From positions 1-45,889 of the forward strand of contig CANMJA010000034.1 in assembly GCA_947498055.1 (NCBI GenBank): a stretch of 45,889 nucleotides of DNA. The letters run 5' to 3'. Below, in pieces: positions 42,040 to 45,889 of this stretch (position 1 is its first letter; each line of letters opens with the position of its first letter). Source of the DNA: an uncultured Tenacibaculum sp. (GTDB lineage: Bacteria > Bacteroidota > Bacteroidia > Flavobacteriales > Flavobacteriaceae). Position numbers and translations under genes: made by a program. Under the pieces are notes generated by a model. That model was not told where the DNA came from and did not search any database. It saw nothing but the letters and a program-made list of their open reading frames with translations.

Positions 42040-42891
42040 ATGATGAAAAAATTATTTCTGGCATTATTTTTAGGTATCTTAACTAATTGTTCTAATTACG
42101 GGCAATTAAAAGTAATTAGTTCTTTACCCACCAAACTCGAAGAGGCTTCTGGCGTTGAAAAAACATCTAATTCTTCTTTATTATGGATGCATAATGATAG
42201 TGGTAATAAAAATGAGTTATATGGCGTAAATGAAAACGGAAAAATAAAAAAAACGATTACGATAAATGCTAAAAACAAAGATTGGGAAGACATTACTTCC
42301 GATAATTTCGGAAATCTTTTCATTGCTGATTTTGGTAATAATGCTAATAAAAGAAAGGACTTAGTGATACTTAAAATAAATCATGAAGATTTAGTAAATA
42401 ATGCTTCTATCTCAGCAGAAAAAATAAAATTTTCATACCCTAACCAACACAAATATCCTCCTAAAAAAGAAAAACTTTTTTTCGATGCAGAGTCTTTATT
42501 TTATAAGAATGGTTTTTTATATATTTTCACAAAAAGTAGAGTTAAAAACAGATATGGAAAAACAAACTTATATAAAATACCTGCTGTACCAGGAGATCAT
42601 ACCGCTGAATATATAGGTAGTTTTAATAATTGTAACACGAAAGGATGTTGGATTACTGCTGCTACAATATCTGATGATTATAAAAAAATAGCTCTATTAA
42701 CACATCATAAAGTATTAGTTTTTAGCAATTTTACTTCAGATGCTTTTTTTGATGGGCTACTTACTGAGTATAACTTAGATCATTCTTCTCAGAAAGAAGG
42801 TATCGATTTTAAAGACAATAACACATTATATATTACAGACGAAAAAGCAAATGGTAACGGAGGAAAATTATATACTCTATCTTTAAAATAA
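42040..42891 (+). CDS. Putative beta-propeller-like lipoprotein
   Basis: An exported 283-residue protein starting MMKKLFLALFLGILTNC, a lipoprotein signal with Cys18. I chose ATG 42040 because the earlier TTG 42025 is inside the previous terminator. The mature part has repeated segments of the type SLLWMHNDSGNKNELYGV, DWEDITSDNFGNLFIADFGN and KIALLTHHKVLVFSN that look like propeller blades, and ends GNGGKLYTLSLK. It resembles Bacteroidota propeller proteins of unknown role, perhaps a phytase-like or sugar-binding fold; I do not assign a function. Confidence 0.6.
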   Translation: MMKKLFLALFLGILTNCSNYGQLKVISSLPTKLEEASGVEKTSNSSLLWMHNDSGNKNELYGVNENGKIKKTITINAKNKDWEDITSDNFGNLFIADFGNNANKRKDLVILKINHEDLVNNASISAEKIKFSYPNQHKYPPKKEKLFFDAESLFYKNGFLYIFTKSRVKNRYGKTNLYKIPAVPGDHTAEYIGSFNNCNTKGCWITAATISDDYKKIALLTHHKVLVFSNFTSDAFFDGLLTEYNLDHSSQKEGIDFKDNNTLYITDEKANGNGGKLYTLSLK

Positions 42892-42923
42892 AAAGTGTTA
42901 CATTTTATCTTGTAAATCGTTTA

Positions 42924-43721
42924 ATGAGTAACAAACTACTACTTATTATGAGAAATACTACTTTTCTAAAAAAAATAAAATTATTTGTGATAATACTTTT
43001 AGGAATTACAGTATTAAAACAAGTAACCATTTCTTATTTTATTAACAATCAAATATCCAATTACCATATACACTTATTAACAAGAACTGCTTATAATATT
43101 TTGTTAGCTTTTTTTTCTTTTTATATGATTAAAACTAATGGTTTAAAAGATGTAGCTGGTCTATCTAATGTAAAAACAAAAAAAATAGGTTTTGTAATTA
43201 TTGGTAGTTTCTACCTAATTTTATTAAATATACTTTTTGTAGATAATATAGCTAATTACACTATTTTAAATATTAGTATTCTTTTGGTTCATTGTATAAG
43301 TATTGGTTTTGCTGAGGAATTAAGCATTCGTGGTTTTCTACAATCTAGTTTAGTAACCTATTTTAAAAATTCTAAAAAAGCTATTTTTATTGCTTCTTTA
43401 ATTTTTGGTGTTTTGCATTTAATTAATTTTAATAAAGGAATTTATGGTGAACTATCACAAGTATTATTTGCTACATTTATTGGTGTAATGTTTGGAGCGT
43501 TATTACTAATTACAAAGCGTATTTACCCATTAATAATTGCACATGCTTTAATAGATTTTTTCGGAGGAATAGATAGTTTAGGACATAGTTTTACTACCAA
43601 TAACATAGAACCTACTTCCTTATCAAGTGCAATTGCTATCACTTTGTTAGTTTCTCCTTGTTTCTTTTTCGGATTGTATTTAATGAAAAAACATATTAAA
43701 CAAAAACGATCTCAAGAATGA
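42924..43721 (+). CDS. CPBP family intramembrane glutamic protease
   Basis: A 265-residue protein with about seven transmembrane helices. The CPBP/Abi motifs are present: EELSIRGF (the EExxxR motif), FGVLHLINF (FxxxH) and IAHALIDFFGG (third motif). It acts as an intramembrane protease of the Rce1/Abi type; the substrate is unknown. Two starts are possible: 42924 (MSNKLL) and 42948 (MRNTTF); the second leaves a normal N-terminus. It is convergent with lepA. Confidence 0.85.
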   Translation: MSNKLLLIMRNTTFLKKIKLFVIILLGITVLKQVTISYFINNQISNYHIHLLTRTAYNILLAFFSFYMIKTNGLKDVAGLSNVKTKKIGFVIIGSFYLILLNILFVDNIANYTILNISILLVHCISIGFAEELSIRGFLQSSLVTYFKNSKKAIFIASLIFGVLHLINFNKGIYGELSQVLFATFIGVMFGALLLITKRIYPLIIAHALIDFFGGIDSLGHSFTTNNIEPTSLSSAIAITLLVSPCFFFGLYLMKKHIKQKRSQE

Positions 43722-43737
43722 GACCGTTTTTATTTTT
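43703..43737. terminator. Terminator shared by the CPBP and lepA genes
   Basis: AAAACG-TCTC pairs with GAGA-CGTTTT around AAGAAT with one A/C mismatch, followed by a T-run. It overlaps the last codons of the CPBP gene and lies next to the lepA stop. Confidence 0.75.
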
Positions 43738-43740
43738 TTA

Positions 43741-45537
43741 TTAATCATTCAGTTTTAAAACTGCCATGAATGCTTGTTGTGGTATTTCTACATTACCGAC
43801 TTGTCGCATACGCTTTTTTCCTTTTTTCTGCTTTTCTAAAAGCTTACGTTTACGTGAAATATCTCCTCCATAACATTTTGCTGTTACGTCTTTACGAAGT
43901 GCTTTTACAGTTTCACGAGCAATAATTTTTGCTCCGATCGCTGCTTGAATTGGAATATCAAATTGTTGACGAGGAATTAATTCTTTTAATTTCTCACAAA
44001 TACGTTTTCCTATATTATAGGCGTTATCTGCATGTAATAACGCAGACAGTGCATCTACTGTATTTCCGTTTAGCAGCATATCCACACGCACTAATTTAGA
44101 TTTTTTCATTCCTATTGGATGATAATCAAAAGAAGCATATCCTTTAGATACTGTTTTTAAACGATCGTAAAAATCAAATACAATTTCTGCTAATGGCATT
44201 TCAAAAATTAATTCAACACGTTCTGGGGTTAAATAATTTTGATTCATTATTTGCCCTCTTTTTTCAATACAAAGAGACATTACCTGTCCAACAAAATCAG
44301 CTTTAGTAATAATAGAAGCTTTAATAAACGGCTCTTCTACCCTATCTAAACCAGAAGGATCTGGTAAATCTGACGGATTATTTACGATGATAATATCCTC
44401 TGGATTTTTCTTTGTAAAAGCATGATAAGAAACGTTAGGAACTGTAGTAATTACAGTCATATTAAACTCACGTTCTAAACGCTCTTGAATAATTTCCATA
44501 TGCAACATTCCTAAGAATCCACAACGAAAACCAAAACCTAAAGCCGCAGAACTTTCTGGTTGAAAAACTAGAGAAGCATCATTCAACTGTAGTTTTTCCA
44601 TAGAGTTACGTAACTCTTCATAATCTTCTGTATCTACAGGATAAATACCTGCAAAAACCATTGGTTTAACATCTTCAAAACCATCGATTATATCGGTAGT
44701 TGGATTTGCAAAATCTGTAATAGTATCTCCTACTTTTACTTCTTTTGCGGCTTTTATACCTGTAATTAAATACCCAACATCGCCTGTTTTTATTTCTTTC
44801 TTAACTACTTGTTCTAATTTAAGAGTACCAACCTCATCTGCACCATACTGTTTTCCTGTAGCAACAAATTTAATTTGCTGGTTTTTCTTAATAGAACCAT
44901 CTATTACTCTAAAATAAGTTTCAATTCCACGATATGAATTATAAACACTATCAAAAATTAATGCTTTTAAAGGTGCTTCAGGATTTCCAGAAGGTGCTGG
45001 AATTCTATCTATAATTGCATCTAAAATTTTATCTACACCAAAACCTGTTTTTCCACTTGCAGGAATTACATCCTCTGGATCACAACCTAATAAATCTACA
45101 ATATCATCTGTTACCTCTTCTGGATTTGCAGAAGGTAAATCTACTTTATTTAAAACTGGAATAATTTCTAAATCATTCTCTAATGCCAAATATAAATTAG
45201 AGATTGTTTGCGCTTGTATACTTTGTGCTGCATCTACAATTAACAGCGCTCCTTCACAAGCTGCAATAGAACGAGAAACTTCGTATGAAAAATCTACGTG
45301 ACCAGGAGTATCAATTAAGTTTAAAATGAAAGGCTCTCCATTGTGAACATAATCCATTTGAATTGCATGCGACTTAATTGTAATTCCACGCTCGCGCTCC
45401 AAATCCATATTATCTAATAATTGATCTTGCTTTTCACGTTCAGTAACGGCTCCTGTATAATCTAATAATCTATCAGCTAGTGTACTTTTCCCGTGATCTA
45501 TATGTGCAATAATGCAAAAATTTCTAATGTTTTTCAT
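43741..45537 (-). CDS. lepA: Elongation factor 4 (LepA)
   Basis: A 598-residue translational GTPase of normal length. G1 is AHIDHGKST, G2 RERGITIK, G3 DTPGH, G4 NKVD; domains II-V follow, and the C-terminal LepA domain ends with AKCYGGDISRKRKLLEKQKKGKKRMRQVGNVEIPQQAFMAVLKL. It back-translocates or remodels stalled ribosomes. The promoter at 45568-45597 gives a leader of about 25 bases. Confidence 0.97.
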   Translation of the reverse strand: MKNIRNFCIIAHIDHGKSTLADRLLDYTGAVTEREKQDQLLDNMDLERERGITIKSHAIQMDYVHNGEPFILNLIDTPGHVDFSYEVSRSIAACEGALLIVDAAQSIQAQTISNLYLALENDLEIIPVLNKVDLPSANPEEVTDDIVDLLGCDPEDVIPASGKTGFGVDKILDAIIDRIPAPSGNPEAPLKALIFDSVYNSYRGIETYFRVIDGSIKKNQQIKFVATGKQYGADEVGTLKLEQVVKKEIKTGDVGYLITGIKAAKEVKVGDTITDFANPTTDIIDGFEDVKPMVFAGIYPVDTEDYEELRNSMEKLQLNDASLVFQPESSAALGFGFRCGFLGMLHMEIIQERLEREFNMTVITTVPNVSYHAFTKKNPEDIIIVNNPSDLPDPSGLDRVEEPFIKASIITKADFVGQVMSLCIEKRGQIMNQNYLTPERVELIFEMPLAEIVFDFYDRLKTVSKGYASFDYHPIGMKKSKLVRVDMLLNGNTVDALSALLHADNAYNIGKRICEKLKELIPRQQFDIPIQAAIGAKIIARETVKALRKDVTAKCYGGDISRKRKLLEKQKKGKKRMRQVGNVEIPQQAFMAVLKLND

Positions 45538-45567
45538 GCTACAAAATCCTTATCTTATAATAATTTG

Positions 45568-45597
45568 CAAAGATATGGTATTTAAAGGCTTTAACAA
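45568..45597 (-). promoter_or_regulatory. Promoter of lepA
   Basis: On the minus strand, TTG (45595-45597), a 19-base spacer and TATCTTTG (45568-45575) are an exact Bacteroidota promoter. The transcription start would be near 45562. The remaining 200 bases to 45796 are AT-rich and show nothing else. Confidence 0.6.
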
Positions 45598-45796
45598 ATA
45601 AAAGTTATTCAACTAATAAAGTAGTTTTTTTACTTTTGTTTTACTACAAAACACTCTTGTTATTTGCTCCTTCAAATCATAAAAAAACGCTTATCTCTTT
45701 GAACTAAAAAAATCACGGCTTACTTTAGTTTCACTATAATTGTATGTTCTTATCTGTATAAAAAAAACATTCATTAAAAATCATTAGTGTCCGATA

Positions 45797-45825
45797 AAAA
45801 AAGCCTCAATATTTGAGGCTTTTTT
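45797..45825 (-). terminator. Terminator after the partial minus-strand gene
   Basis: A 13-bp stem (45797-45809 / 45813-45825) with loop TAT, followed on the minus strand by TTTTTT and T-rich sequence. It overlaps the stop codon of the frame at 45806 and can work in both directions. Confidence 0.75.
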
Positions 45826-45889
45826 CGTATATATCGATTAAATCTCTCACCAAATAATCGATATGAGTAAAAGTACTATTTTTTTCGGA
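45806..45889 (-). CDS. 3' end of a minus-strand gene, cut by the window edge
   Basis: Reading the minus strand inward from the right edge gives 27 codons ending at TGA 45806-45808; the last part is HIDYLVRDLIDIYEKSLKY, an amphipathic helix of ordinary protein composition. The terminator right after the stop supports a gene end here. The family cannot be told from so little. The opposite strand has an ATG at 45863 with nine open codons, which I think is chance. Confidence 0.45.
   Translation of the reverse strand, partial: SEKNSTFTHIDYLVRDLIDIYEKSLKY

Noticed and set aside
45831..45864. 10-bp inverted repeat around ATCGAT as a transposon end or operator
   Set aside because: It lies inside the probable minus-strand reading frame, where Ile-Asp codons produce ATCGAT twice.
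45863..45889. Start of a plus-strand gene at ATG 45863
   Set aside because: Only nine codons are seen and the minus strand has a longer, protein-like frame with a stop and terminator in the same place.

Overview
The window is AT-rich chromosomal DNA from a member of the Bacteroidota, most likely a marine Flavobacteriaceae species of the Tenacibaculum/Polaribacter type. The evidence is the gene families (GSCFA, DUF2490, short SpeA with a deoxyhypusine-synthase homologue, a 585-residue aromatic amino acid hydroxylase), the lack of obvious Shine-Dalgarno sequences, and several promoters of the Bacteroidota form TTG-N17-19-TAnnTTTG. Genus assignment is inference.

Layout. (1) 46-6776, minus strand: an eight-gene polyamine-type operon (arginine decarboxylase, agmatinase, deoxyhypusine synthase-like protein, two small proteins, VOC protein, ATP-grasp ligase, aspartoacylase-like deacylase), preceded by a long, possibly structured leader. 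(2) 7150-7262: a relic of an initiator tRNA gene with an intact 3' half and a terminator. (3) 7386-11420, minus: methyltransferase, methionine aminopeptidase, thioredoxin-like lipoprotein, phosphoglycerate mutase and a small membrane protein. (4) 11574-20889, plus: the centrepiece, an eleven-gene Ter-type operon: three TerD proteins, three TerY-like vWA proteins, a TerB-like acidic protein, a small YggT-like membrane protein, a PP2C phosphatase, a protein kinase with zinc ribbon and FHA-like tail, and a Na+/Ca2+-exchanger-like antiporter. It has its own consensus promoter and ends in a 50-bp perfect palindrome. (5) 20912-24760: a patchwork of accessory genes (Lys-rich 54-aa protein, ORF remnant, DUF418, S41 protease, AraC regulator) separated by recurring CGTTRTTAGTMAC-type and GTTGCAACGTG/TTTGTTGGCAG sequences that look like cassette borders. 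(6) 24993-33094: lipoprotein, M48 protease, aromatic amino acid hydroxylase with rhodanese, GSCFA protein, a candidate small RNA or attenuated leader, MORN protein, DUF2490 protein and a secreted protein. (7) 33153-43721: alaS, divergent M23 peptidase, CapA-like, MerR, LemA and two TPM proteins, PhoD phosphatase, a propeller-like lipoprotein and a CPBP protease. (8) 43741-45889: lepA with a clear promoter, then the 3' end of another minus-strand gene.

The genes of the Ter operon fit one signalling system: TerD proteins carry the acidic Ca2+-binding motifs, the vWA proteins are likely scaffolds, the kinase and PP2C make an opposing phosphorylation switch (the TerY-P triad known from comparative genomics of Ter systems), and a Ca2+ antiporter sits where TerC is usually found. 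Function (metal or envelope stress, phage defence) cannot be read from sequence. No CRISPR array, intact IS element, rRNA or intact tRNA was seen.
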